64,000 bases of DNA from Anaerolineae bacterium (lineage in GTDB: Bacteria; Chloroflexota; Anaerolineae; Aggregatilineales; Phototrophicaceae): NCBI GenBank assembly GCA_017303635.1, contig JAFLCG010000001.1:124001-188000 (forward strand), given 5' to 3'. Positions within the stretch are counted from its first letter, which is position 1. Each line of letters begins with the position of its first letter. A program made the translations under genes and the position numbers. The notes beneath the pieces were generated by a model that was not told the origin of the DNA, ran no database searches, and saw only the letters and a list, made by a program, of their open reading frames with translations. This document shows positions 24,004-33,236 of this stretch, piece after piece.

Positions 24004-25326
24004 TTACGAACAGGGAACGACCTCGACCAAGCCTAATGCTTCGGGGCTGTCCCCAGCGCGGGCGGGGATGATGCGGTCGCCGCAGTCCTTCTGCATGTTG
24101 GAGAGGGCGAAGTAAGCCGGGCGGGCGAAGTCCATCGTCATGATCGACCACCAGTATTCCTCGGCGTCCGGTGTCCACGAGGGTTTGCCGAGGTAGATGA
24201 CGCTCATCAATCCCATCCAGGGCCGCCAGTGGTCCGCCGCGTAGCGGAAGGCCCGCACGAAGTAATCCGCCTGGGTGGCTTCATCGACGGCGAACCAGGC
24301 GTAATCCGGGTTGTTGCCGGGGTCGGTCGTCCAACCCATTTCGAGGATCGCCATCTGCCGCGCTCCGTCGCCGTTCCGCACCATGATCTGGCGCAAGTCC
24401 TCGACTCGGCGGAAGGTGAAGGCGCGGCGGCTGCCGCGGGCGACAGCTTCATCCGGGCTGACTTCCGGCGGCTGGTCATAGCCCGGCGCGTGAACCCCGG
24501 CGACATCGATATAGCGTTGGAACCCGGCATCGTACATCTGCTGGAAGAACATATCGTCGGGCGTGGCCTGTTCTGTCCAGGTTTCGGTGGGCGAGAGTCC
24601 CGCTGAGATGAGGATGGCGGCCGGGTCGGCGGTGCGGATGGCTTCACTACAGGCTTGCAGGAGTTCGACGAAATCGGCGGCGTTGGGGACGCGCCCGCCC
24701 CATTCCCGCGCCAGGTTGGGTTCATTCCACAGTTGATAGGCGGCGATGCGCCCCCGGTAGCGGGCGGCCAGCGTGCCGCAATAAGCCCCAAAATCAGCAG
24801 GGTCATCTGGCGGCGAATCCACGATCCAATCCGCCATGACGCCATCCGGCTGCGCGGCGAGTTGATCGACCAGCGCCCAGTCAGGAGTCTCGGTCAGGCG
24901 GGCGACCAGCTTGACGCCTTTGGCTTCCGCTTCGGCGACAATCTCATCAGCGCGGCTGAAATTCCAGACCCCTTGTGCGGGTTCGATGTCCTCCCAGGCG
25001 AAGATCTGCTTGAAGTGGCTGAACACCATCAGCCGCGTCCACTCCAGTTGGAGCGAGGCTGCGGTCTCATCCCACCACAGAAAGCCTTGCACCCCGTAGG
25101 TCAATGAGGTGAAGGGCGGGTTGCTGATCTGGTCAGCGGCAAAGGGATCGAGCGTGGCCTGTCGGTAGATCAAGGCACCGCTGCCGAGGATAAGCCCGAG
25201 CAGGGTGAGGGTGAGCCTCACCCCCCGGCCCCATCTCCGATTCGGCGGCGCGCTCGAAATGTTCGCAGGAGAAGGAGTCACTATTGCGCCGCCTGGAGAG
25301 GGGGAGTCCAGAGAGTCATCAGGCAA
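24004..25326 (-). CDS. Membrane-anchored clan-A glycoside-hydrolase-like protein (member 1 of 3)
   Basis: A 440-aa protein. A Pro/Ser-rich cytosolic N-terminus precedes one membrane helix (about 36-56), then a TIM-barrel domain like GH5/GH39 enzymes. The acid/base Glu is at 202 (WNEPN) and the probable nucleophile Glu at 329 (ILEMGW). A QIFAWEDIEPAQGVWNF stretch is the usual barrel entry. It shares architecture and motifs with the genes at 26102 and 29704. It overlaps the upstream O-methyltransferase by 8 bases, so the two are translationally coupled. Substrate unknown. Confidence 0.82.
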   Translation of the reverse strand: MPDDSLDSPSPGGAIVTPSPANISSAPPNRRWGRGVRLTLTLLGLILGSGALIYRQATLDPFAADQISNPPFTSLTYGVQGFLWWDETAASLQLEWTRLMVFSHFKQIFAWEDIEPAQGVWNFSRADEIVAEAEAKGVKLVARLTETPDWALVDQLAAQPDGVMADWIVDSPPDDPADFGAYCGTLAARYRGRIAAYQLWNEPNLAREWGGRVPNAADFVELLQACSEAIRTADPAAILISAGLSPTETWTEQATPDDMFFQQMYDAGFQRYIDVAGVHAPGYDQPPEVSPDEAVARGSRRAFTFRRVEDLRQIMVRNGDGARQMAILEMGWTTDPGNNPDYAWFAVDEATQADYFVRAFRYAADHWRPWMGLMSVIYLGKPSWTPDAEEYWWSIMTMDFARPAYFALSNMQKDCGDRIIPARAGDSPEALGLVEVVPCS

Positions 25327-25987
25327 GCACCCGCACCAGCGCTAGGCCATCGTAGCCCTTGCTGCCGACGGTTTGGACGGCAGTGGCGGTCACGCGGGGG
25401 TTGGCAGCCACTGCATCGTTGAATTTGCGGATGCCCTGCACACTGATGTCCTCGCTGCTGCCATCAATCACCGCACCTTTACGGACGACGTTATCCACAA
25501 TGATGAGGCTGCCGGGGCGGGTCAGCTTGAGCGCCCACTCGAAGTAGGCGGCGGTATTGACCTTATCGGCGTCGATGAAGACCAGGTCGAACGGGGTGCG
25601 CGGATCACCGGCTAACATCGGCAGGGTTTCGATTGCTGGACCCACTTTGATTTCGACCTGACCGTTGAAGCCTGCCCGGTCGAGATTGCGGCGAGCGACA
25701 GCGGCATTGTCCGCACTGAGTTCGAGTGTGACCAGTTTGCCATCGGCGGGCAATGATCTTGCCAGCCAAATGGTGCTGTACCCACCGAGCGTACCGACTT
25801 CCAGAATTGAGCGTGCGCCCATCAACTGGGCAATGAACATGAGCAGCTTGCCCTGGTTGGGAGCGACATTGATGGCGGGTAATCCGGCAGCTTCCGAATC
25901 GACCAGTGCGGCTTCCAGCACTGAATCCTGTGCGACCAGGAGATCCGTGTAGTAGCTATCGACGGCTGTCCACAGGTCTTGAGTCAT
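25319..25987 (-). CDS. O-methyltransferase (class I SAM-dependent, COMT-like)
   Basis: A 222-aa methyltransferase_3 family protein. SAM-binding motif I is LEVGTLGGYST; the acidic motif is DLVFIDADKVN, with DNVVRKGAV after it. These are the hallmarks of catechol/caffeoyl-CoA-type O-methyltransferases, which use a metal bound at the DAD and DN positions. It overlaps the downstream glycosidase gene by 8 bases. A substrate cannot be assigned, though a link to surface glycan or phenolic modification is possible. Confidence 0.92.
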   Translation of the reverse strand: MTQDLWTAVDSYYTDLLVAQDSVLEAALVDSEAAGLPAINVAPNQGKLLMFIAQLMGARSILEVGTLGGYSTIWLARSLPADGKLVTLELSADNAAVARRNLDRAGFNGQVEIKVGPAIETLPMLAGDPRTPFDLVFIDADKVNTAAYFEWALKLTRPGSLIIVDNVVRKGAVIDGSSEDISVQGIRKFNDAVAANPRVTATAVQTVGSKGYDGLALVRVLA

Positions 25988-26050
25988 GCGTGTTCTACTC
26001 CGGTGTAAACAGGTTGCGCCACAATGGCAACGTACGTCTATTACGCGGGA

Positions 26051-26067
26051 GCAACCTGCCAGGTTGC
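26051..26067. repeat. Small palindrome downstream of a glycosidase gene
   Basis: GCAACCTG-C-CAGGTTGC, 8-base arms, lies between the O-methyltransferase start and the stop of the 26102 gene. It may be a terminator core, but there is no T-run. Confidence 0.4.
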
Positions 26068-26101
26068 CCCTGCCAATAGCATGCGTTATGAGGTTTCTGG
26101 C

Positions 26102-27550
26102 TTACTGGATGCCTCGCGCGCGGCGTTCGGCACTCCACTGGATGATGGCGTCGTAGGCCGGGCGGAAAGTGAAGCCGGGTCCGATCAGCGAGTAGGGGAC
26201 GTTGTCGTTATCGGTTGCCCAACCAGCCTGCGGTGCATAGTTGAAGTTCCAGATGAAGGCCAACCGCACCGTTCCCCATTCTTCCATCAGGTTCATGGCT
26301 TCGATGATGAAGTCCGCCTGTTCCTGCAAGGTGTTATCCTGCGAGAACTCGAAGCCCGTTGGGAAGCCGCCCAGATCTTCGGAAACCGCCCAACCGAATT
26401 CGGTCACACAGAGCTTTTGCGTGCCCCCGGCAGCGGCGATCTTGCTGGCGTAGCTACGGAGCGTACTGTAGAAGCTCCAGGAGTGATGCGGATTATCAAA
26501 GGGGCCACGGAAGCGCGCCGTCGGGTCCGGGGGCACCTGGTCGGAAGGTACATTCGGCCCAATGTTGTAGCCGTTGTGATGTGCGCCCACGCAGTCGGTT
26601 ACATCGAGCAAGCCGGCGGCGATCATCTGATCCATGTAGACGAAGTCATCCCATGCGCCGACGCCATCGTTGAAGCCGGTTGGTGCTAAGGCACCACTGA
26701 CGACAATCGTACCGGGCGAAAGCTCTTTGACGGCGCGGTAGGTGCGCCGCAGCAGATCAATGTAATCGGTCGCCTTCAGTCCCTTTGAGGAACTCCATTC
26801 GCGGTCGATGTTTTGTTCGTTCCAGACTTCGATGGCCTGAATCTGCCCCGGATAACGCTGCAGAATGGCACGCACGAAATTGACGTAATCATCGTAGTTC
26901 GCGGGCGGGCCAACTTTGGTCAGATCCGCCCCGGGTTCGCGCGCCCATTCCGGGGTGTCCAGCACGGTAATCATGACGTTGAGGTTGAAGCGCGCCGCCG
27001 ACGGCATGACCAGATCCATTTTCGACCAGTCATAGACGCCGCGTTCGGTTTCTACATCCGCCCAGCGTACCTGCTGCTTAAACCAGTTCAGGCCCAGCTT
27101 TTCCTTCACATCGCGCAGCCAACCATCCTGATTTTGCGGATTGAGGTCGAGGCTGTACTGCACCTGAATGCCGGGTTCAAAGCGGGTCACGCTGACTGGC
27201 AGCGGCGTTTGAGTGGGCGCGGGTGAGGCTGGAACATCGGTTTCCGTGGGAGCAACCTGCGCTATTGCGGCCTGAGTAGCTACGGTAGTCGCCGTGACCG
27301 GAACGGCAGTCGGCGGCAAGGTCGCCGGGATGGTGGTCGGCACCAAGGCAACCGGCGTGACATCTGTGGCAATGGGTAGGGCGATGTTGTTCTGCCGCGC
27401 ACCGGGTTGAGCCGGATTGAGCGCACCATAGGCAGCATAGATGGCGATGAAGGTGCAGGCCCCCATCAATGCCGTGATGCCCGTCCAGATGAGCACGAAG
27501 CCGCGCATCTGGCGGCGAATGCGGGTTCGTTGAGCAGTGGTTACAGCCAT
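26102..27550 (-). CDS. Membrane-anchored clan-A glycoside-hydrolase-like protein (member 2 of 3)
   Basis: A 482-aa protein. A basic N-terminus is followed by one membrane helix (about 18-42), a Thr/Pro/Val-rich linker (60-120), then a TIM-barrel glycosidase domain. The acid/base Glu is at 245 in WNEQN (Gln in place of Pro) and the nucleophile Glu at 384 (CVTEFGW). It is closely similar in layout to the genes at 24004 and 29704, with the shared phrase VGAHHNGYNIGP. Divergent from the TAP-like peptidase. The enzyme would face outside the membrane; substrate unknown. Confidence 0.85.
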   Translation of the reverse strand: MAVTTAQRTRIRRQMRGFVLIWTGITALMGACTFIAIYAAYGALNPAQPGARQNNIALPIATDVTPVALVPTTIPATLPPTAVPVTATTVATQAAIAQVAPTETDVPASPAPTQTPLPVSVTRFEPGIQVQYSLDLNPQNQDGWLRDVKEKLGLNWFKQQVRWADVETERGVYDWSKMDLVMPSAARFNLNVMITVLDTPEWAREPGADLTKVGPPANYDDYVNFVRAILQRYPGQIQAIEVWNEQNIDREWSSSKGLKATDYIDLLRRTYRAVKELSPGTIVVSGALAPTGFNDGVGAWDDFVYMDQMIAAGLLDVTDCVGAHHNGYNIGPNVPSDQVPPDPTARFRGPFDNPHHSWSFYSTLRSYASKIAAAGGTQKLCVTEFGWAVSEDLGGFPTGFEFSQDNTLQEQADFIIEAMNLMEEWGTVRLAFIWNFNYAPQAGWATDNDNVPYSLIGPGFTFRPAYDAIIQWSAERRARGIQ

Positions 27551-27642
27551 TGATTCTTACCCTGTTTCACAGACCAACCGATTTGCAGGCAGCATTATAC
27601 AACATGCCCATTAACTTCCATTTAAAAAACCTTTGCAATGGA

Positions 27643-27672
27643 TTGACACCTACCCTCAACCTGTGCTACGCT
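27643..27672 (+). promoter_or_regulatory. Candidate sigma-70 promoter of the TAP-like peptidase
   Basis: TTGACA (27643-27648) and an extended -10 TGC-TACGCT (27667-27672) are separated by 18 bases, about 57 bases before the start codon. Confidence 0.5.
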
Positions 27673-27728
27673 CCCTTTGAAAAACATTTTTGACGTAAGC
27701 ATCAATCGGATCAGTAGAGGAGTTCTCC

Positions 27729-29645
27729 ATGCGTTTGAGCCTTGTGTTCCTGCTATTTCTGGCCTTGCTCTTTGGCGGCATCTACGTGAATGCCCAGGAA
27801 CCATCCTTACCCATCTTTGAAGCCGCCGAGTGTCCGTTCACCGTCCCGGCTGGTACCACGATAACCTGCGGCTTTGTTGTCGTGCCGGAAGATCACTTCG
27901 ACTCTGCCAATACCAACACTATCCGGCTGGCAGTCGCCATTGCAGAGGGTGCCGAAGACGGTCCGGCAGACCCGATCATCGTGCTTTCCGGTGGGCCGGG
28001 TGAAAAGACCGTTGCGAATGCCGGTTTGGCACTGGGTGTATTTGGCAGTGTCAACACCGAGGGGCGTGACCTGATTCAGTTTGACCAGCGCGGTGTTGGT
28101 CTCTCTGAACCGGCGCTGGAATGCCCTGAGTTCAGCGAAGCCTTCCTGGCGAACCTGACTGAAACTGATCCGAACGCTGCCGCCGAGCGTCTTTTCAATG
28201 GGGTCACGGCCTGCGGGGCGCGCCTGGCTGATGAAGGCTTTAACCTGAATGCTTTCAATACGTTGCAGAACGCCGCTGATGTAGAAGCTATTCGGATCGC
28301 GCTGGGCTACGAACAGGTCAACCTGCTGGGTGTCTCTTATGGCTCTGAACTGGCGCAGAGCATCATGCGGGATTTCCCGGCATCTATCCGCAGTGTGGTA
28401 ATCGACTCGGTGCTGCCGCTGGATGAGAGCTTCTTTGTGAATGCCAGCCGCACCGTCATTGAATCGCTTGATCGTCTGCTGGCGACCTGCGCGGCGGATG
28501 ATGCCTGCAACAGCGCCTACCCGGACTTACGTGGCACGCTGTTCAGTGTGATTGACCGCTACAATGCTGAACCTGTTGAGGTGCAGATCACTAACCCGCT
28601 CAACGGGGAGCAGGTTCCGTATTTGATGACCGGGGACAACATCCTCAGCACGCTCAGCATCCTGCTGTACCAGGCACCGACGCTGCCCCAACTACCACGG
28701 GCGATCAGCGATGTGGCCAATGGTGATCTGGCGCTGATGACCCAGCTTTCCGGCATCCTGCTGATCGCGCCCGACCTGCTCAGCCGAGGGATGAATTACT
28801 CGGTCTTTTGCCAGGACGATCTCATCGGGCGGGATGCACAGGACTTCCTCGATGTCTTTGCTGCACTGCCGCCTCAGTATGCTGGTCGTGCCGATATTGA
28901 AGTGGCGATTGAAACCGGGCCGCTGGCCATGTGTGCGAACTGGCCGGTCACACCGCTGGATGCATCGATCCTGGAGCCGCTGCAAAGCGATATTCCTACG
29001 CTGGTGCTTTCCGGCGAGTTCGACCCGGTGACTCCGTCAGAATATGCGGCGCGAGTGGCCGAGGGCTTGAGCAACAGCTACAGCTATATCATCCCGGCGA
29101 TTGGGCACAGCGCCAATGTCTCCAGCGAATGCGCGCGGGCGATCAGTGCCAGCTTCATCAGTGATCCTGCCAGTCAACCTGCCGATAGCTGCTTTGAGGC
29201 GCTCGAACCTATCCAGTTTGTGCTGCCGCTGGAAGCGGGCGCTTCTATCCCGTTGACGGCCTTCTCCAGTGAGGCTATGGGCATCCAAGGCGTTTATCCG
29301 GAAGGCTGGACAGAAGCGCAACCCGGCATTTTCGTCAACCCGGAGAATCCCAACATCGGTATCTTCGTCCAGGCAGCGCCCATCTCGGCTGAGCAATTGC
29401 AGACCACGCTGGCAGGGCAATTAGGTTTGGATGCGTGGCCAGAGGCCAGTGGGACGACTACCGTCAATGACCGTGAATGGATGCTCTACGATGTAAGCTT
29501 GCTCGGGCAGCCATCACGCGTCGCCCTGACCAGCGAAGGCGAGAGTACCTGGTTGGTGATGCTGATTGCACCGCAGGGGGATTTTGACGTGCTGATCGCT
29601 CAGGTCTTTGAACCGGCGCTGGAGGCAGTCGCGCCGCTGGAATAG
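27729..29645 (+). CDS. Secreted alpha/beta-hydrolase, TAP-like tripeptidyl aminopeptidase family
   Basis: A 638-aa exported serine hydrolase. Signal peptide 1-22 (ending VNAQ). The core is the proline iminopeptidase/TAP type: oxyanion segment VLSGGPGE, FDQRGVGLS, nucleophile Ser203 in GVSYGS, Asp432 in SGEFDPVTP, and His460 in IGHSA. A TAP-like C-terminal domain surrounds the Asp and His, and about 150 further residues form an unrecognised beta domain. GAGGAG precedes the ATG. It would release short peptides from the N-terminus of external proteins. Ends in a strong terminator. Confidence 0.9.
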   Translation: MRLSLVFLLFLALLFGGIYVNAQEPSLPIFEAAECPFTVPAGTTITCGFVVVPEDHFDSANTNTIRLAVAIAEGAEDGPADPIIVLSGGPGEKTVANAGLALGVFGSVNTEGRDLIQFDQRGVGLSEPALECPEFSEAFLANLTETDPNAAAERLFNGVTACGARLADEGFNLNAFNTLQNAADVEAIRIALGYEQVNLLGVSYGSELAQSIMRDFPASIRSVVIDSVLPLDESFFVNASRTVIESLDRLLATCAADDACNSAYPDLRGTLFSVIDRYNAEPVEVQITNPLNGEQVPYLMTGDNILSTLSILLYQAPTLPQLPRAISDVANGDLALMTQLSGILLIAPDLLSRGMNYSVFCQDDLIGRDAQDFLDVFAALPPQYAGRADIEVAIETGPLAMCANWPVTPLDASILEPLQSDIPTLVLSGEFDPVTPSEYAARVAEGLSNSYSYIIPAIGHSANVSSECARAISASFISDPASQPADSCFEALEPIQFVLPLEAGASIPLTAFSSEAMGIQGVYPEGWTEAQPGIFVNPENPNIGIFVQAAPISAEQLQTTLAGQLGLDAWPEASGTTTVNDREWMLYDVSLLGQPSRVALTSEGESTWLVMLIAPQGDFDVLIAQVFEPALEAVAPLE

Positions 29646-29667
29646 TCGCTTCACTCACGTGTGAATC

Positions 29668-29701
29668 AGGAGGGGCGTCCCGCGGGACGCCCCTCCTTTT
29701 T
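29668..29701 (+). terminator. Strong terminator of the peptidase gene
   Basis: A perfect 30-bp palindrome (15-base arms, GC-rich, starting AGGAGGGGCGTCCCG) followed by TTTTT, 22 bases after the stop. It separates convergent genes. Confidence 0.9.
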
Positions 29702-29703
29702 GT

Positions 29704-32586
29704 TTATCGTGATGCGGCCATCGCCTGGCAAGCCGGGCAACCACCGCCCGGACGGATCATGGCATAACCGGCCATCGGATCGCTACCGTAGTTGGAGAAA
29801 TCCACGTTCCAGACGATCATCAACCGCACTTTGCCGCTCTGTGACGACAGGGCAGCGGCGCGGGCCAGCCAACTGGCCTGCTCCGCCAGCGTGTTATCCC
29901 CTGCCCAGCCGAAGAAGGGGTCGAGCGGCGGGAAGCCTTCTGGCGTCAGATAACCCAGTTCGGTGAAGCAGATCGGACGCTGCCCACCGGTGATATCCCA
30001 GTAGACATTCAACATGCCAAAGAAATAGCGGGTGTAGTAGTTGTCACGCGGGTCGCCGCTCATGTCGTCTGGCCCTACGATACCCTCGTTATAGTGTGCG
30101 CCCACACAATCGGTGTAATTCAGGCCGCCTGCTGCCACAAAATCGCGCAGGAAGCGGTCGTCATTGACCACGCGACCCGGGAACGCGCCTTCGGCACCGG
30201 TCGGGGCGGGTGCGCCGCTGATGACCAGTACACCCCCGTTGGAGGCCTTGATCTGCTGATGGGCGGCCTGCATCATCCGGGCGAAGGTCGCTCCGCTGAT
30301 CTGACCTTGCGGCCACTCACGGTCGATATTGGGTTCATTCCAGACTTCGATGGCATCCGGACCCAGGGAAGCTACTCCACCCAGGAACTGGGCAAACTGC
30401 TGGATGTAACCATCCCCGCCTGCACCGAGTTCGCCCGGGATGCCGACGATACCGAGCAGAATTTTGAAGCCACGCGCTTTGGCTTCGGCAATCGCCCCGG
30501 CAGCAATATCCGGTCCATTGCCCTGCGAGTAGCGGATTTGATACTTCATCCAGTTCATGCCCGCCGAGCGCATGGCTGCTGCTGCCCCTTCGCTGGCGGT
30601 GTTGGTCACATGCCCGCCGTACTCGAAGGTGCCCACCTGGATGCTGCCGCCGGCAATTGGGGCAGCGCCACCTGCGACCGGTGCCACTGGCTGTTCAGGC
30701 GCAGCCACCACGGCCGGGCGCTGCGTGGGTACCGGTGTAGGGGTGGGAGTTGGCAGCGGGGTTGGAGTGGGGGTGGGTGCGAACAGCGCCACTGCCACGC
30801 CGGAGCGAGGGCTGGATTCGTCACCGCTGACGACTTCGACATTGATGGCATAGTTGCCGTCTGGCACTTCCAGCGTCGTCACCAGACCTTCGTTCAGCCC
30901 TGTGACCTGTTCAGAGATGACACCGTTCGCGCCTTCAATCCGCCAGCGCAGCGCCAGATCTGTGGGATTGGCCTGCGCGGGGACCGCCAGCTTGTAATCC
31001 AGGATGGTTTGTAAGACCCCGTCCGCCAGATCGCCCGCCAGCAGGTCATCAAAAGCGACCCCGGCCAGCCCGAAAGGAATGGTCGCATCCATGCGGAAGC
31101 GGAGCGCATCCGAGGTGGTTAACCAGACTCGGGAGACCGGCGTGCCATCTGCTCCCAGATAGTCGAGGAAGGGTGTATTGATACTGGTTTCAGTCCCTGC
31201 TGAGGCGCTGAAGCCGTCTAGCCGGGCGCTGATGGCCGAACCGGGCGGGAGCGTGCCACCTTCAGTCAGGGCGGCTTCCAGCGTCACATCACCCAGCGCG
31301 CCCAGAGCTGCGTCGTAGCCGATGGGGCTGTAGCTATCCCCGGTTTGGCGTTGGGATTGGGCGGAAAGGCCGAGCAGCAGCTTGCCCCGGCTGACTTCCC
31401 CGATCCCCCAGCGCACCATCGCCTCCACGGGACGGTCGGTGCCAGGGGTGAAAGCGAGGGGATTCATGCCCAGGTCAATCTTGATGTAATCGGCAGCGGC
31501 ACCAATGGCTCGCCAGTCGTAGGCTCCGGTCAGCCAAAGGCCATCTGTATTGACCGCTTCCGGCACCACGACTCCCAGGCGCAGACCGTTTTGATGGAGC
31601 GCCCCGGCCAGGGCGGTGATGAACCCGCTGAACGCATCACGCTGTTCCGTAGGTACTTCCCGGTAATCGACAAAAACGCCACCAAAACCGTTATTCACGG
31701 CAAAGCCTGCCAGTTGACCCGCATGATCGCGTGTCAGGGCGCTGCTGCCGAGGATGGTCGGCACTGTGACGGTATCCAGCGCCCGTGGATCGGTGAAGTT
31801 GCGGATGATTGGCATCAGGAGGTAACCGGCATCGGCCCGGAAGCCCGGTGCCAGACTGCCCGTCAATTTACCATCCAGCGTGGGCTGCATCCCGGCAGGG
31901 GACACAATCGTGGCTAACTGACCGGCTTCTTCGGCCAGCACCTGGGTCGCATCATAGGCCAGCATGACGGTCGGTTGCTCAGGCGGGGCGACCTGGAAAA
32001 CCGCCAATGAAGTCGGGATCCGATCTAACTGGGCAGTCAGCGTATTCTGTGCAGACCGATTGGCGGGCACAAAGGACCACTGGCTGCTGGCGGCATCATA
32101 GGCATATACATCCAGCAGATCCGGGTCACCCATCTGGGCGGTCAGCGGCAGGGAGACCGTGGTGGTGTCCGGCGCGGTGCCGGTGAATTCCATCGAGTAG
32201 ACGGCGCTTTGCAGGGCTAAACCCGGTCCGGCAGCGGCGACGAGCGCTTCTGTATTGGTGGCTTCGCTGATCGCCACGCCAAAGTTCTGCCCCACGTCGG
32301 CAGGGTCGACCAGCAGCGTGAGTCCCCCATCCGGGCTGCGGACGGCGTTGGCCTCGGCACTGAGCATGGTATAGGACGCACCAAACAGGTTGATGCCGAA
32401 GAGGCGCTGCGTCAGGTTGACCGGCGGCAGCGCCAGCCCGATGAGGACCAGAATGCCTGCGACCAGGATGCCGAGGATGGCGGGTATCCAGCAACCGCCA
32501 CCACCCTGGCGTTCCGTGGGAACCGCCTGGATCATATGGTCAGTTACTGCCTGCTGTGGTTGTGTATCATGTTTCGCGTCAGTCAT
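29704..32586 (-). CDS. Large membrane-anchored GH18-like + clan-A glycosidase-like protein (member 3 of 3)
   Basis: A 960-aa protein. One membrane helix at about 33-58 is followed by an unrecognised domain, then a GH18/YaaH-like barrel (about 245-510; GVFVDYREVP occupies the catalytic strand but the DxxDxxE motif is degenerate), a beta region, a PTPTPLPTPTPTPVPTQ linker (about 620), and a C-terminal TIM-barrel glycosidase domain with WNEPN acid/base and CFTELGY nucleophile. The last domain is a paralogue of the 24004 and 26102 proteins. Divergent from ftsL. Probably acts on cell-wall or capsule glycan; substrate unknown. Confidence 0.85.
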   Translation of the reverse strand: MTDAKHDTQPQQAVTDHMIQAVPTERQGGGGCWIPAILGILVAGILVLIGLALPPVNLTQRLFGINLFGASYTMLSAEANAVRSPDGGLTLLVDPADVGQNFGVAISEATNTEALVAAAGPGLALQSAVYSMEFTGTAPDTTTVSLPLTAQMGDPDLLDVYAYDAASSQWSFVPANRSAQNTLTAQLDRIPTSLAVFQVAPPEQPTVMLAYDATQVLAEEAGQLATIVSPAGMQPTLDGKLTGSLAPGFRADAGYLLMPIIRNFTDPRALDTVTVPTILGSSALTRDHAGQLAGFAVNNGFGGVFVDYREVPTEQRDAFSGFITALAGALHQNGLRLGVVVPEAVNTDGLWLTGAYDWRAIGAAADYIKIDLGMNPLAFTPGTDRPVEAMVRWGIGEVSRGKLLLGLSAQSQRQTGDSYSPIGYDAALGALGDVTLEAALTEGGTLPPGSAISARLDGFSASAGTETSINTPFLDYLGADGTPVSRVWLTTSDALRFRMDATIPFGLAGVAFDDLLAGDLADGVLQTILDYKLAVPAQANPTDLALRWRIEGANGVISEQVTGLNEGLVTTLEVPDGNYAINVEVVSGDESSPRSGVAVALFAPTPTPTPLPTPTPTPVPTQRPAVVAAPEQPVAPVAGGAAPIAGGSIQVGTFEYGGHVTNTASEGAAAAMRSAGMNWMKYQIRYSQGNGPDIAAGAIAEAKARGFKILLGIVGIPGELGAGGDGYIQQFAQFLGGVASLGPDAIEVWNEPNIDREWPQGQISGATFARMMQAAHQQIKASNGGVLVISGAPAPTGAEGAFPGRVVNDDRFLRDFVAAGGLNYTDCVGAHYNEGIVGPDDMSGDPRDNYYTRYFFGMLNVYWDITGGQRPICFTELGYLTPEGFPPLDPFFGWAGDNTLAEQASWLARAAALSSQSGKVRLMIVWNVDFSNYGSDPMAGYAMIRPGGGCPACQAMAASR

Positions 32587-32768
32587 ACGCGGTCATTTTC
32601 TCCGTAAACAACACGGCGCACCGAATCGACCGTGTGCGCCCCCCATCCTGTCTCAAAATTGGCTACCCTTGGCGCGGCATTGTAGCAGACTGGCAGTAGC
32701 CATGCCAATTGTGGTTTAATGAGGCGCATTGTTGCTGAAGAATCGCCCTGACGGGAAACACATACGCC

Positions 32769-33236
32769 ATGACTAGCAATCCCATTCAGCATACCTTCCG
32801 CAATCGGCAGTTTAAGGTGCAGCGGCAGGTGGTCGCGCTGGCGGCGCTGGGTCTGTTCGTCGCCATCATCATCGGCGCGTTATATCTGGCACAGTCGACC
32901 TCGCTGGCAACCCTGGGCCGCCAGTTGGAAAATCTGATCGCCCAGCGCAACCTGCTCGAACAGCAGAATGAACAACTGCGCGAGGAAATCGCCCAGCTGC
33001 GGACGGTGCCGCGCCTGCTGGCCCGGGCGCAAGAACTGGGCTTCCGCGAGGCGACCCTCAACGATATTGAACCGCTGGTGCTGGCAGGTTATAACCCGAA
33101 CCGCCCGTCTGACGAAATTGTCTTGGCGGCAGCGGCGGCCCCGCCTCCGGTAGTCTATGAGGAAAACTTCATCGGTTGGCTCCAGCAGCAGTGGGATGCT
33201 TTCATCGGTCAATTCCAGGGATTTGCCACATCATGA
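32769..33236 (+). CDS. ftsL: FtsL/DivIC-like septum protein
   Basis: A 155-aa bitopic division-type protein. A basic N-terminus, a membrane helix at about 21-42 and a coiled coil (ENLIAQRNLLEQQNEQLREE) are followed by a short C-terminal region. This is the FtsL/DivIC architecture. The gene overlaps the next by ATGA, and the partner is an FtsI-type transpeptidase, which supports the call. The sequence itself is poorly conserved in this family, so the symbol rests on context. Confidence 0.8.
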   Translation: MTSNPIQHTFRNRQFKVQRQVVALAALGLFVAIIIGALYLAQSTSLATLGRQLENLIAQRNLLEQQNEQLREEIAQLRTVPRLLARAQELGFREATLNDIEPLVLAGYNPNRPSDEIVLAAAAAPPPVVYEENFIGWLQQQWDAFIGQFQGFATS

